This document shows, piece after piece, positions 38,401 to 50,690 of a DNA stretch of 64,000 nt. The notes below the pieces were generated by a model. That model was given only the letters and a program-made list of their open reading frames with translations, was not told where the DNA came from and did not search any database. Each line of letters begins with the position of its first letter. The stretch's first letter is position 1. Both the position numbers and the translations under genes were made by a program. The stretch covers positions 700,132 to 764,131 of the forward strand of contig JAJTWR010000359.1 in assembly GCA_021613335.1 (NCBI GenBank), given 5' to 3'. This DNA is from Whitmania pigra. Lineage: Eukaryota > Annelida > Clitellata > Hirudinida > Haemopidae.

Positions 38401-40344
38401 TCTCTTTTTCGTAAAAATTTATTTTATTCTATGATTCTATTTTTATTCTAGTGATTTAATTGCTTTATATTTTTAGTTTATTAGTACAAATAACCTTAGT
38501 TTATTATAACAAATAAGGCCTTCGTCTTTCTTGGCTAGACAACCTAATCTTAGTTATGGTGTGAATAAATTATTACACCTTATTGTACATTTTTTCTTAT
38601 GTCTTTCTCTTTTTCGTAAAAATTTATTTTATTCTATGGTTCTATTTTTATTCTAGTGATTTAATTGCTTTATATTTTTAGTTTATTAGTACAAATAACC
38701 TTAGTTTATTATAACAAATAAGGCCTTCGTCTTTCTTGGCTAGACAACCTAATCTTAGTGAGGAATGAGTCAATCGACCCATCAACGATGTGCCTTGCGC
38801 CTTTCTCAATGGAGAAGATATCCGTTCTGTACACCTTCGATTCCAGATCCTTTCTTCTTTGAACTGAGTACAATATGATAACATAATATAACATAACATA
38901 GTTTTATAATATAACAGAAATATTATTGATTTATAGTAAAAAGACTAAAAATGACCTCGGGAATGATTAATAAATTATTAAGACGAATATTCGCTTGAAA
39001 ATAATATATGAAAAAATTGCATAACGTACATAAAAACATTTTTACATAACTTTGTTGTCGAATTTGTTTCATAATGTTTAATTCATATTTGTTAGAAAAC
39101 TGTTTTTATGGTGACTGGAAAGGAAAGATACAAGACGACAATGGTCAAGACATAACTTGCGAAGACGTGAAAAAGGACAGAAATTATCTGTGTTACATGC
39201 CTGACATTGCTTTGTCATGCTGTGAAAGTTGTAGTAAAATTTACCAACCAGAAAAGAATGGTAAGACTTTCATTCAGCCTTTACATCTTGTGAAAAAACT
39301 TTCTGTAATAACATTTTAAAGATTTTAGCATTTTCAGCTGAGTTGATCAATATGTTACCATATCTTTTGTAGATTTGTTTATTTTATCGATTATCATCTG
39401 TTTTGTTTGGAGTTTTATAAGTTCTAAAAATGTTTTGAGGTTCTAATATCTGTTAAAATCATACTTATGTCCATTACACGACTTCAACAACTTTAAAACT
39501 GATTTTCAAAACATAAATAAAGTAATGTATATACAGGTTGTGAATATGGAGATAAGGTTGGTGGCTGCAGAAAGTCAGAGTGTACATACAACAAAGTGAC
39601 GTCATGTTGCAAAACTTGTGAAACAAACGTCTCTGATACCTGCCAGTTTGGTGATAAAGCTTCCTGGTGTTCTTCGTTGAAACGTTTTGAATGCTACGCC
39701 AGTGAAGATATTTGTTGCAAGACTTGTGGAAAATGGGTGGATAAAAAAAAGGAAGGTATCTCATAAACTTTGACTAAATGTTTTATAATTGTAACATTTT
39801 GTTCTGTTTTATCTTTGTTGTTAATTTGGAAAGAAAGAACTTCATCTGAATTTCATGGGAAATAAAATGTTTCAGATTGTCGCTATGGAGACAGTCAAGG
39901 TTCTTGTGAAAACAAAATAAAGAAACTTCCTCTGCTTTGCAAGCAAGCTACTTACCAAAGAGATTGCTGTTCTTCATGCGAATTTATAAGTAACAACAGA
40001 ATTTTTTTTTCTGCTTAGAACCATTTTAATTCATATTAATCTTTTAGAAACTTCTCCATGTCTCGATCTGGATCCTGCTTATTGCCCAACTATTAAAAGT
40101 TTCCAATGTTATCAAAAAGATATTCAAGAAACCTGCTGTGAAAAATGCCAAAATTTCAAATTAAAGGATGCGCCACAAGGTTACATTAGTTGATCTGATT
40201 TTAATATTTACTATATCTCTATAATTTCTTAATAATTTATAAATATGATCAGGTTGCGAATATGGCGACAAAACATCTGGTTGCACTACTTCGCTTTGCC
40301 GTCCGAACAAAGAACAATGTTGCTACACCTGCCATAAAAATTAA
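32488..40344 (+). CDS. Secreted ADAMTS-like zinc metalloprotease with six PLAC-like modules, copy 1
   Basis: Fourteen exons: 32488-32584, 32648-32804, 33964-34042, 34125-34202, 34565-34713, 34826-34954, 35049-35210, 35275-35416, 37833-38007, 39096-39260, 39537-39755, 39876-39989, 40048-40179 and 40253-40344. Phases all agree; the total is 1890 bases, 629 residues. A signal peptide (hydrophobic core 10-22) is followed by a short spacer instead of a long prodomain. The reprolysin domain starts near residue 70 (VMEVLVMLDYSIYAW). The zinc site HEIGHNLGSHHD is at 225-236 and the Met-turn at M249. A disintegrin-like/Cys-rich part spans about 284-389 (PLGTQFNIDRQCQIF; PADGTPCESGKSC). Six modules follow to the end, mostly opening C-x-[YF]-G-D and all closing C-C-x-x-C; each resembles a PLAC domain, and their borders are phase-1 introns. 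I found no thrombospondin type-1 repeat. It should be an active extracellular protease; the substrate is unknown. AATAAA at 40369. Confidence 0.9.
35482..37301 (-). mobile_element. hAT transposon in intron 8, copy 1
   Basis: The left end CAGTGGCATAGCCAGG and the inverse of the right end, CAGAGGCTTAACTGGAGG, are hAT-type imperfect terminal repeats. Flanking 8-bp sequences ATCACTGT (35474-35481) and ATCAATGT (37302-37309) match at 7 of 8 positions. The minus strand holds broken hAT/ZMYM-type transposase (RCRAVFEKIDIGTPWS) with stops throughout. It is present in both duplication copies, so it is older than the duplication. A SINE lies inside it. Confidence 0.85.
36220..36395 (-). mobile_element. 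tRNA-derived SINE, copy 4, nested in the intron-8 hAT
   Basis: The minus strand carries the family body (GTCGTGTTTGCAACC, AGGGAGCGCCCTC) and 3' section (GGTGGATCGATTAAAAAGT, ACATAAGGCACTC). It is more diverged than the 3.6-kb and 29.9-kb copies. Confidence 0.8.
38349..38758. repeat. 205-bp tandem duplication in intron 9, copy 1
   Basis: Units 38349-38553 and 38554-38758 both begin TTATGGTGTGAATAAATT and end GACAACCTAATCTTAG. I see one difference (TATGATTCT against TATGGTTCT). It is kept in copy 2. Confidence 0.92.
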
Positions 40345-40845
40345 TTTTCAATTTGACGAGAAATTTGGAATAAAATAGTTCCAACTGTGTTACCAAATTG
40401 AAATAAAATTTTAGATCGATATTTTATTCGTCGATACAAATAATAGCCAGATGGGTAGATAGGTAGATATGTTAATGTCCCTTGAAGATCGAGATTATTT
40501 GGACGGAGCAGAAAGTTTGAAGTTTTTGCTCAGTTTGAAAGCCTTTCCCGGTTTTACTGCAACACCGAGTCAATGCGTCAGATTTGCCAGGACCAGTCGA
40601 TGCACCTTTATACCTCCTTTATAAAAAAAAAAACTAATATCCAGATATTAACAAAAAATTGATTTTCCAAGGTCATTAATCCGCTGTAATTAAAACTGGT
40701 ATTTATTTCATCAATACCGAAACCCTTAACAGTTGAAATCTAATATTTTGAAATTTACATGTGTACATACACTCAGATCAATATAGATGAAAAGTACCCT
40801 TCTTTTTGACGCTGTTAAGGCTTTCGCTTTAGCGCGGCTCCCCTA

Positions 40846-42066
40846 TAGTGCTGGGTTCAAGCAAGCTTGAAAAAATACTTAAGTAACAAGTAATTTTTTA
40901 AATATTACTTAAGTAATTAAGTAATTCAAGTAATTTTTTAAAAGTAGTTAGAGACAACATACCGAATTTTAATTACCTTATTTATTACTCATCTATAAAG
41001 AAAAATTATTTGCGGATAAAGTAGCTGCGTGCAAAGCACAAAGAATCAATCATCTCATCACTTAACGATGACCTCAACTTTAAAATAAACAGTCCAGCAG
41101 CATTAAAACAGAAGAGGGTGGAAGTGAGTTTAGACAAGACTTCAAGCTTTTCAAGACTTTGGGACATTCCTTTGTTGCTTCGTAAAATTTCATTTCTTTC
41201 TTAATGTGTGTGTCAAGATATTTTCTTGATCACAATCCAAATGTTGATCTTCTGGCTGGCATAAAATGTCAATGAGCTCTTCTGCTTTGGACTTTTTCAT
41301 AGGGGGTTCCTTAGTGATGTTATGTTCACAATTTTCAGCACTCTCATTAATAGAACCAGAGGGAAAAGGCCGTGAAAGAACATTTATTGCCACTTCGGCA
41401 AGCTCTCGTTTCTTTGGATAACTTAAGAGTGAAACCTCGACCACATGCTCATAATTGTCTGGAGCCTCTAAGATATCTCACAAGGTCACAAATGTCTTTA
41501 TTTCTCCTTAATTCAGTTCTGTCAATGACAGCTGTCAATAATTCCTGTGAAATAGCTCCTGTTTCTTCTCTCAGCTTTGAGAACATACTCAAAAATTTTT
41601 TCACTCTTTGAAATTGTGACGTCACGTCTACAAAGAGCGGTTGCACCAACCTCAATTATTTCTAGACTTTCTGCAAAGTCTTTCACAACTGCAACCTCAT
41701 CCTCTGTCAAGCATTTTGATCCTATATTGAGCTCTATCAATGGGTGTCTTGGCTTCCAAGAATCGTTTGAGCATCTTAAGCAATGAGTTCCATCTAGTTT
41801 TGATGTCCAAGAGCAGAGAAAGTGTTTTCCCAATTCCTTTTCACAGTTCTTTTGCAAGCAGTCATTTTTCAGGGGCTCTTTTTGAACAGCTTGACAATTG
41901 CTCTGACTTTTGAAATAGTATCACTCACCGTGTCAACAAAATCTGCATTGTAATCATCTGGCAATATTACTTATAATTTTCAAGTCGTCCAAAAATTACT
42001 TAAGTAAGTAATAAGTATAAAATTTACTTAAGTACTTAAGTACTTACTTACTTGAACCCAGCTCTA
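40846..42066 (-). mobile_element. hAT transposon inserted in copy 1 only, with 8-bp target duplication
   Basis: The terminal inverted repeats are TAGTGCTGGGTTCAAG at the left and the inverse of TAGAGCTGGGTTCAAG at the right. CTCCCCTA is duplicated exactly on both sides (40838-40845 and 42067-42074). Copy 2 keeps a single CTCCCCTA at 61495-61502. Both ends hold clusters of ACTTAAGTA-type subterminal repeats. The minus strand encodes a degenerate piece of hAT transposase at about 41190-41857 (EIVEVGATALCRRDV-like, then RNKDICDLVRYL) with stops and frameshifts, so it is non-autonomous. Confidence 0.95.
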
Positions 42067-42347
42067 CTCCCCTAGGAGTTCCTAGCCGCTTGCATGAGTT
42101 TCTATAACTAATACTAGCATGTACTAGGTGTAGTTGTAGTTTATTTACGTAGCACCACAAACCGTAAAGCGCTTTTTATCAACCATTTAAAGTGGTTATA
42201 ACACAGATCCAGATCTTCTTAACCACTATAATTAAATGTTATGTTATTTAATATTGCTCTTTTAAAAAATTATAGTTAAGTGTACTTAAACATTGTTTTC
42301 TATATAGAAGATCAGTTCATCTTATTCTTTTAGCCTTCAGACTTAAT

Positions 42348-43540
42348 TTTTTTTTTTTTTTTATTTGAAAAAAATCAGCACGGGCCAACTGCCCCTCGCC
42401 GAAACCGAAAACAAAACAAAAACCCGTGCACCAACCCCTCAATCTAAATTGTAAATTCTATTAACAAAAAAACCGTCCAAGTTTCTTTTAAACTCCTCCA
42501 CATCCCTTGACATCACAACCTCCTGTGGCAAACTATTCCATTCCTGGACCACTCTGTTGCAAAAATAAAACTTTCTGCAATCTTTGTGGGCCAGTCTTGT
42601 CATCAGTTTTCTTTCATGTCCTCTGGTCTTGGAATATGTGCAGACAGAAAGGGAAGGACAAACTAAATCTCTCGTTCCACTTGTCAACAACTTAAACAAC
42701 AAAATCAAATCAGCTCTTTTTCTTCTGTAACACAAACTTGGCAATTTCAGTTTCTCTAGTCTCGATTGGTAAGGAAGGTTCCTACAGGATTGTCTTAATC
42801 TTGTAGCTCTTCTTTGTACACCTTCAATCGCTTCAATCAATCCCTGTCTATAAGGGCTCCACACCTGTACTCCATACTCCAACTGAGACCTCACCAAAGA
42901 CTTATACAAACCCACGAAAGCAAAATCCGACAGATATCTAAAATTTCTTGCTATGATACCCAACATCATATTTGCTTTCTTAACCCGTGATAGAATGTGT
43001 TCTTTGAATTTTAAATCTGAATCTACTATAATTCCAAGGTCCGTGAACGAGTTGTAAACTGGAATTTCATATTTTGTTCCATCTAGGTCTGATAGCTGGT
43101 AGCTATTCAAGTGGTGTCTCCCCCCTACATGCAGTGCACAACATTTGTTCATATTAACTTTCATTTGCCATCTGTTGAACCAATCAATTACGTTATCCAC
43201 GTCCACCTGTAACTTGCAGCAGTCCTCCTCTTCGCTAATAACTCTATATATTTTTGAGTCGTCCGCAAACAAGAATAAGTTTTCACAAACTGTGTATATG
43301 TCGTTAATATATATGAGAAACAGCAATGGACCAAGTACACTGCCTTGAGGGACTCCGCTTGTCACAGGCAACGAGTCTGACAGCTCCCCATCGACCCTCA
43401 CCTGGAAACTCCGGCCCGACAAATAATTACCAATCCACACAACAACCATGTGGTGCACCCCATATCTCTCTAGCTTGAAGAGTAGCTTTTCATGCGAGAT
43501 CTTATCGAAGGCTTTTTCCAAGTCCGTGTAAATTACATCA
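42348..43540 (-). mobile_element. 5'-truncated LINE with reverse transcriptase, inserted in copy 1 only
   Basis: An open frame of 360 codons (42439-43521) and its upstream codons encode reverse transcriptase from motif A (TDLEKAFDKISH) through SGVPQGSVLGPLLFLIYIND and the catalytic FADDSKIYR, then the C-terminal region common in CR1/jockey-like LINEs (VVQEWNSLPQEVV). A poly(A) tail appears as T-run 42348-42361. The 7-bp target duplication ACTTAAT is at 42341-42347 and 43541-43547; the empty site in copy 2 is 61778-61784. It lacks the endonuclease, so it cannot move by itself, but the RT frame is still open, which implies a recent insertion. Confidence 0.93.
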
Positions 43541-43547
43541 ACTTAAT

Positions 43548-44199
43548 GAGATATAATAAAAGTAAAGTTTATTAAATAGAATAATACAAATACAAATGTT
43601 GCATTCACATATTATATATTACACCACACCCTAATTGAGTGCAGCCAACATGGTTTTATTCCAGCTCGATCAACCACTACTAACATCCTCTAATGCGTTG
43701 TCAGACCTGCGGCAATTATAACTGATTATCAATTTATCTAAAGGATTTTTTTTTTTTAAAAGATTCAGCTTTTGTTACCAAATAAAACTTTCAGCATATT
43801 TGTCATTATCAATTCAAATAATATACCAAAATTTAACACATCCGCGGTATTTTTAATCGTTCAAGATGATCGATCGAATAACCATAGAACCTTCCTCACA
43901 TTTTTTGTCCTTCGCTGCGAGCAACTAGAAGTTATTACGCAAACGAAAAACTCTCAAAAAGTAACATATATTTTCTATATATGTTATATATATATATATT
44001 CATTTCAGCTTTTACCACCGTAAAACATTAGATGACCTTTTTTTGCGTCTAGTCTAAAATCATTTATTTATTATTTATTATTTGATTATAGCCCGTTGCA
44101 TAAAAAAGTCTAAAGTCTAATCTAAAATCAGGACAACGTTTCTTATATAAAATCGTACTTTACCTAACCTACATTCGGTGTAGACGCTATTCTAGCTAA
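43548..44199. other. Copy-1 duplication end and unassigned DNA
   Basis: 43637-43690 is a small piece of LINE RT (CAGCCAACATGGTTTTATTC, encoding QHGFIPARSTTTNIL) shared with copy 2. From 43700 to 44200 the sequence is AT-rich with no supported gene. 44035-44060 repeats a short motif (GATGACCTTTTTT) also found in the intron-8 hAT. Confidence 0.5.
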
Positions 44200-44792
44200 A
44201 TGATTCCGTGTTTTACCGGCATTCGTATTTATGTTCTCCCACTGTACCGTCAGCACGACCAGAATGATGGCATCCGCCTGAAGAATTCCAGCTTGAGTTA
44301 ATAGACCTACCAAATGACATTGTTCTTAAAGAGCAGTTCAAAGAATTAGAACTGATGCAATTCTGGTCATCACTACTAAAGAATAAATTCATAAATTTGC
44401 AAACTTTTGAAAAAAAAAGTTGTTTACCTTATTTGCATCCACATACATACATGAACAAACGTTTTCAACGATGAACCTCAACAAATCCAAATGTCGATCC
44501 CAATTGATTGACGCAAATTTTAAACGAGTTGCTACCGGTACAATAAGTCCAGATTTTGAAAAACTTGCTAAAGCGTGTTCTCAGCTGCATAGTTCGCACT
44601 AACCGATAGATAAAAGTAAATTTTAATCGCTTATTTTTATTATAATTACATTTTAATATGTTCACTATATTGTTGCATCTGTTTAGTCTTGTTCGACAAT
44701 TACAGAAAGGGTCAAATTTTGTAACCCAGCCCTCGAAAATGTTTTTGAACTTTAAGAAGTAGCCCCCGGTCCAAATAGTTTGCCCACCCCTG
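44200..44792 (+). mobile_element. 3' remnant of a hAT transposon
   Basis: The plus strand reads the C-terminal dimerisation region of a hAT transposase across frameshifts (LELIDLPNDIVLKEQFKELE, then STYIHEQTFSTMNLNKSKCR). The end reads AGTTTGCCCACCCCTG, the inverse of a typical CAGGGGTGGGCAAAC terminus. I find no matching left end, so this is a truncated fossil. Confidence 0.75.
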
Positions 44793-45800
44793 CTCTAGAC
44801 ACGTCAGCAGCGACCTCAGATACCGGACAAGAAACAAATCCCGCAATCCGAGGTCCGGCAAGGCGGACATCAAGTTCTCCCGCGTACTTAAAGGATTATG
44901 AATACTAGGAGGAAGGAGAATGAGGAGTGCCGTTTCTTAACATTGTTTATATTGTCTACGGACGCGAGGCCGTGTTGCTGTTTTGGTTTCTAGTCGTTGG
45001 TTACTAGCGTCGTTGTACATTTTGACGTGCTGTTGGTATTTCGTAAGTTCAGGCGAATTTCAAGATTTAACAATATCCGAAACTGCATTTGAGTTTTCAT
45101 CCATGAATTCCTCCTATTGAACCTCAGCGCTCTCCACAAATGCCTTTGAGGACAAAATTCTTCCTCTTTTTGAAACGATCCATCCACCCTTGACTTGTTT
45201 TAAAGTCGGGATGCTCTTTACTTTGCAACAAGGATGTCAGCCTTCTCTATCGGCAAGGGATCATTTATGGGAAAGTTTATCGCTCATGAATTTGGGAACC
45301 ATTGAAACATTGCTTCATCGGCATCTTGGTGCACAGCAAGACGCCCTAGGCATCTAGTTACGAAACGGACGTCGATAAAATACCAACCAGCATCACTTTT
45401 TCTGCTAGCGTCGAATAGCTACTAGCAGTAGTGCTGTAGAATAGGATCACATCATATAAAAACTCACATTCACTCCAAACAAAATCTCACATTTGATTTG
45501 GTCTTAAAAATTCTCTTTAAGCGCTGCTAAATCTGATACACCATAAGGATCGTCATCTTTTTTTGGGTCATCCTCACCCAAAAGAGTTGCTTCCCTGATT
45601 CTTATAACTTTATATGTTCCTATACCACTAAAAAGCATAAGACAAACTTCTCTAAATCATTTCAAGATGATTCTCTGAAGATAGCATTTGATTTAATTAC
45701 ATTTTATTAATGACAATTTATGTCTTAATAAATTTGGAAAAAGAAGATTGTTGATCATATAGAAACATCAACTGCAAAGCATTAGGAGTTTGATTGAACT
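44793..45800. other. Unassigned region
   Basis: No supported gene. A 65-codon minus frame at 44990-45187 has no recognisable motif. The first part is more GC-rich than its surroundings and could be a decayed repeat. Confidence 0.35.
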
Positions 45801-47837
45801 TTATAGGTCAACCCTCCTGTTTTCAGCAAACTTCCTCAACTTCTTCAAATCATCTTTATTCACCGTTGGCTTGCAATTACTTAGTGATTAAAATCAATTT
45901 AAAATCAACTTTAGGATATTATAAGTAAAATATTTAAACGATGTATTGAAGGTGCTTTACAATATCAAATTAAAAAAAAAACAAAATCTCATAATCAAAA
46001 TTGATTTTGTAAAGTAGCTATTTTAATAATATTTTATTTAATTATTGCAAAGTTTATTTATTATTCACTTATAATAAATTACCAAAAATTAGAATTGAAA
46101 CAAATGAACAGAAATAGGTCTAACCTATTAATAATAATTATAATGGTTAATAATATTAACCACAGGTTCAAGGAGTTTATCACCTGGTACCTCCATCCAG
46201 TTCATTTCAACAGCATCAGGATCTCCAGGTGAGCATGGAGTTAAAAGGTCATTCACTATCTTACCTTTATTGAAGAGACACTCACCTCTCACCTGCATTT
46301 TGAACAATTGAATAAGATGATGCAAGCTTATATTGATAAACTAAAATTTTGTTTAATGTGACTAAGATAATAACAAGTGGAATCATAGTGAGCACAAAAT
46401 TCGGATGGCAAGAGATTGCAACCAACCTTCTTGAAGTGAGTGGCACTCTGGACTTTTCTGACTGGCTCCATCAAAGCCTCTCTCACAACTATTCTTATGT
46501 CATCCCCAAGAGAAGCTAAGAAGATTAACAGCTGAGAATTTATAGTTTAGTCTTTGAAATTAAGTTGTTTAATATTTAACTCTCCTTTAACTCAATAAAC
46601 ATTACCAACTTAATATGCATCTTATCAATGCATAATTGCCAAACAGAGGCTTAACAGCCAAATAGAAACTTACTTTGGTTCTATTTCATAATAAGTTTCA
46701 TAGCCATTGTTTAATCCTTAGATACTATGCGCATATTTATGCATTAAGCAATAATGCATGTCTTCTGTGGATGCTAATAAAACCCTTTGCAACATCATTT
46801 GTCATTTACCCTTCAGATTCCTCTCCAAGATATCTGAAATTTTCATCTGTAAGTTGGTGAGGAGTATTTCCAATGTGGATCTTGAAGATGTTCACACGAG
46901 CATGCTTCTCTGGAAGTGGGATGTAAATTCTCTTTTCAAACCTGATTTTAATGAATATTACTTGAGTAATAAAATAAAATAAAACGTTGATGAGTTATTA
47001 AGTAATACTAAAATGATTAACATATAACTTCACATTCTTTAATAGTAGCTCCTAACCATTAATAATCATGCTAAAAACAATTTACATCAAATGTTCCATA
47101 GAGAGACAAATCAGATACGAACATCAATTAAACAAACAATAAAATAAATTCAACATATTAACAATATCCAGCAAAGGCAGGAATTGCCTTTAAAGCATAT
47201 TAATGTCAACAGTTATTCACAGAAGACAAGTTTAATAAATAAATGTCTTGCCTTCTTCTGATGGCAGAATCCAGAACCCACGGTATGTTAGTCGCACCGA
47301 GGACTAAAATCTGATCGTGATCTTTGCCAACACCTTTCAACAAAATTTAATCTCCGGTCACAAAATGCATCCAATGTCTCATGAATTGAAAGAATAACTT
47401 CAATTTCCATAAAATCATTTGAAAAGAAAACTATCTTTACAATAAAAATGGTCTTAAATTGGTTAAAATAATCACGGGCATGAAAACAAATAGTTATTGG
47501 AACTGTATCTCCTTCATTCGCATACCTTGCATCTGAACGAGAAATTCGGTCTTGATGCGGCGAGCAGATTCAGATTCATTTTCGCTTCTCGAGGAACACA
47601 AAGAGTCAACCTCATCGATGAATATTATGCTTGGTTTGTTTAACCGAGCCAATTCAAACAAGTTCTTCACAAGTCTGCACAATTAAATAATTCCGCTAAA
47701 ACACACCCTCTCTTGGTTATTATAACATCATAATCATCATCACGTTGCGACGAATAAAAACTTAAAATGTAAACCACAAACAAGTTTTAAAATGATTTAA
47801 GCATACACTCGAAGCAACTCGAACTTAATTAAGCTTA

Positions 47838-48014
<177 letters not shown>

Positions 48015-48384
48015 TTATTCCTAAAGGAAAATATAGTAGAAATTAAATTTAAAAGTTTTAAAAAGAAATCAAAAATAAGAAATGAAAATTACAAAAATAT
48101 AACAAAGGAATAAAAAAACTCACCCCAAAAAGTAAAATGCCTTTCCATGGCTTTCTATTTCCTTTAGTAGAAAATAATTTATAATTAAATAATAACCAAA
48201 TCAATTAAAATAACAAATCAGTTTATTCAAGACTAATCTTACGGGAAATGCATAAATACATTAATTTCAGTTTCAGTGTGGTATAGAAACGTTTGCGAAA
48301 AACTTTTGCCAAAGCAAAAGTCTTAACTACTCGGACACCAACACCACGCAAATGGAAATCGGCTAACTAAGATGGCTGCTGAAA

Positions 48385-50690
48385 ATGCGTCACACGTGCA
48401 TTGTTAATGATCTTAACAATTTTTGTTATCTTCGTCAACGCAATGACGTCGCTAGGCAACTCTACAAGTCCGCCAAGGAAACAGCCAAGATTGCAATCCT
48501 AAACTCAAGGGCCTCCTCCATCAAGAAAGAACTCAAGTCTGATGTAAATCCCCGTTCCATGTGGCGCTCTCTTCACAAATTGCTTCACAGCTGTCCTCCA
48601 CAATATTATACAAACGGTGAGTGCTCAAACTTGGTCAATTCTTTTAACTCTTTTTTCATCTCGAAGATTACCAAAATCCACGAATCAATCGCCAACACCC
48701 TCGCCTCATCAACCATCTCATTTTTTCCAGCCAGGCAATTCTCAGGCACCCCAATCTCAGTCCTAAAACCTGTGTCTTCGGAAGAGGTTCTCAAGCTTAT
48801 TCACTCACTGCCCAACAAGTCATCTCATCTCGATACTCTCCCTACTCCTCTTCTCAAGAAATTCGCTCTAATTCTATCCCCAATCCTCTCTAAACTAGCA
48901 AACCTTTCTTTCAGTACTGGCACTTTTCCGGCCATATTCAAGAGGGCCCAAGTCCTTCCCCTTCTAAAAAAGCCAAGCCTCGATCCAAGCTTGCCTACCA
49001 ATTACAGACCCATCTCCAACCTTTCTACCATGTCAAAACTGCTAGAAAGACTCATTCTCTCCAGAATCCGACCTCATATCACAGCATCCTCTAACTTCTC
49101 GTCTCTCGAATCTGCCTACAGACCTGGTTTCTCTACAGAAACATCCCTTTCACACATCTTTAACAATCTCACCGACATCTGTGGCAAGGGCAATTTAAAT
49201 TAAGAACATTTTAATGATATTGCAATTAAGAGCATTGTATTAATATTTCAATTAAGAACATTTTAATAATATTGCAATTAAGAGCATTTTAATAATATTG
49301 CAATTAAGAGCATTGTATTAATATAGCAATTAAGAACATTGTATTAATATTGCAATTAAGAACATTGTATTAATATTTCATTTAAGAACATTTTAATAAT
49401 ATTGCAATTAAGAACATTTTAATAATATTGCAATTAAGAACATTTTAATAATATTGCAATCAAGAGCATTGTGTTAGTATTGCAATTAATGATTTAACAA
49501 TTAAGACCTCTCGGCTGCCTTTGATACCATAAACCACCAGATATTATTGGAGAGACTTCAGTCTGACTTTGGAATCAATGGCCTTGCACTCTCCTGGCTA
49601 CAATCTTACCTTTCCAACAGAACCCAATATGTAAAACTAGGCGATCACTCCTCCCCTCCACTTGAACTACTCGCCGGTGTTCCTCAAGGTTCTGTCTTGG
49701 GACCTTTGCTTTTCACAACCTATACTTCACCTTTGTCTAACATCATTCTTAACTTCAACATATCCTTCCATCAATACGCCGATGACACAAGTCTTTGCTC
49801 TATTCTTTCCAGCCATAACATCTCAGATCAACTCGAGAATTTGAGAAAGTGCACGGATGCCATCAATGATTGGCACCTCGTTAACTTTCTCTAACTGAAT
49901 CCTCAGAAATCTGAAATTATGTTCATTGGCACACCCACTCGCCTCAAAACTCTGTCGCCTCCTCTTTCTATAAGCATCGCTGGAACCCTCCTTCCTTCCT
50001 CTACTACCCTCAAGCTCCTCGGTGTTATTTTTGAGTCACACCCCACCTTTAAAAAACATTCCGCTTCTATTATCAAACCAAGCAATCATCTCATCTGGGC
50101 TATCCGGCACATCCGTCCTCTACTTTCCGTTGATATAACTTCCGCCCTTGCACGCTGCCTTGTTCTCTCTCGCTTAGACTATTGTAACTCTCTTCTTTAT
50201 GGCATAGCTGCTTCTTTAATTCAATCCTTGCAACGCGTCCAAAACAAGCTCGCCAAGCTCGTCCTCCTCAACTCTATCCTCAATAGCATGGAGTGTCTGA
50301 AGAAATTGCACTGGCTGCCGATCCATAGTCGTATCACTTTCAAAATTGCCCTCATGACATATCACACTTTAGCAACCCACCTTATCTCCATCATCTACTA
50401 GATCGGAGCCAAACATCTGGTCTTCGTTCATCGTCAGCCACTCAACTTCACCAACCGGTACATAAATCATCCCTTCCAAACAGAGGCTTCTCGTACGCCT
50501 CTCCAGCTGTCTGGAACAGACTTCCTTCCACCGTCAGAGCCCAGCCATCCCTGTAGCTCTTCAAATGCCACCTGAAGATCCATCTCTTCAGGACTTCATG
50601 GGACAGCGAAGACACAAGGCGCCTCTGACGCAACGCACATGGCGCTTTATAGAATAACAATAATAATTATTATTATTGTTGTGATAAGCT
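48385..50690 (+). mobile_element. CR1/L2-like LINE, degenerate, interrupted by a minisatellite
   Basis: 48385-49195 encodes the segment before and into reverse transcriptase (NPRSMWRSLHKLLHSC; PTNYRPISNLSTMSKLLERL). 49505-49895 continues with motif A (DLSAAFDTINHQILLERLQ), GVPQGSVLGPLLF and the catalytic YADDTSL, and 49919-50401 with the C-terminal part. Stops and small breaks separate the pieces. The 3' end reads GGCGCTTTATAGAATAACAA and then ATT repeats. It sits in the VPS4 intron, antisense to the gene. Confidence 0.9.
49202..49487. repeat. 26-bp minisatellite, 11 units, inside the LINE
   Basis: Eleven direct units of AAGAACATTTTAATAATATT plus GCAATT, with scattered changes (AAGAGC, GTATTA, TTTCAATT). 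It splits the reverse transcriptase frame a few codons before motif A. Confidence 0.95.

Larger units (their letters stand above)
31920..43690. repeat. Segmental duplication, copy 1
   Basis: This is near-identical to 52786-61935. The shift is 20,660 bases at exon 1 and 20,659 from the first intron to about 40.6 kb, and copy 1 is longer because of extra insertions. Left homology starts at the AAATTAAATATGC segment and right homology ends near ACATCCTC. By eye I count only a handful of substitutions and single-base indels across more than 8 kb. Confidence 0.95.
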
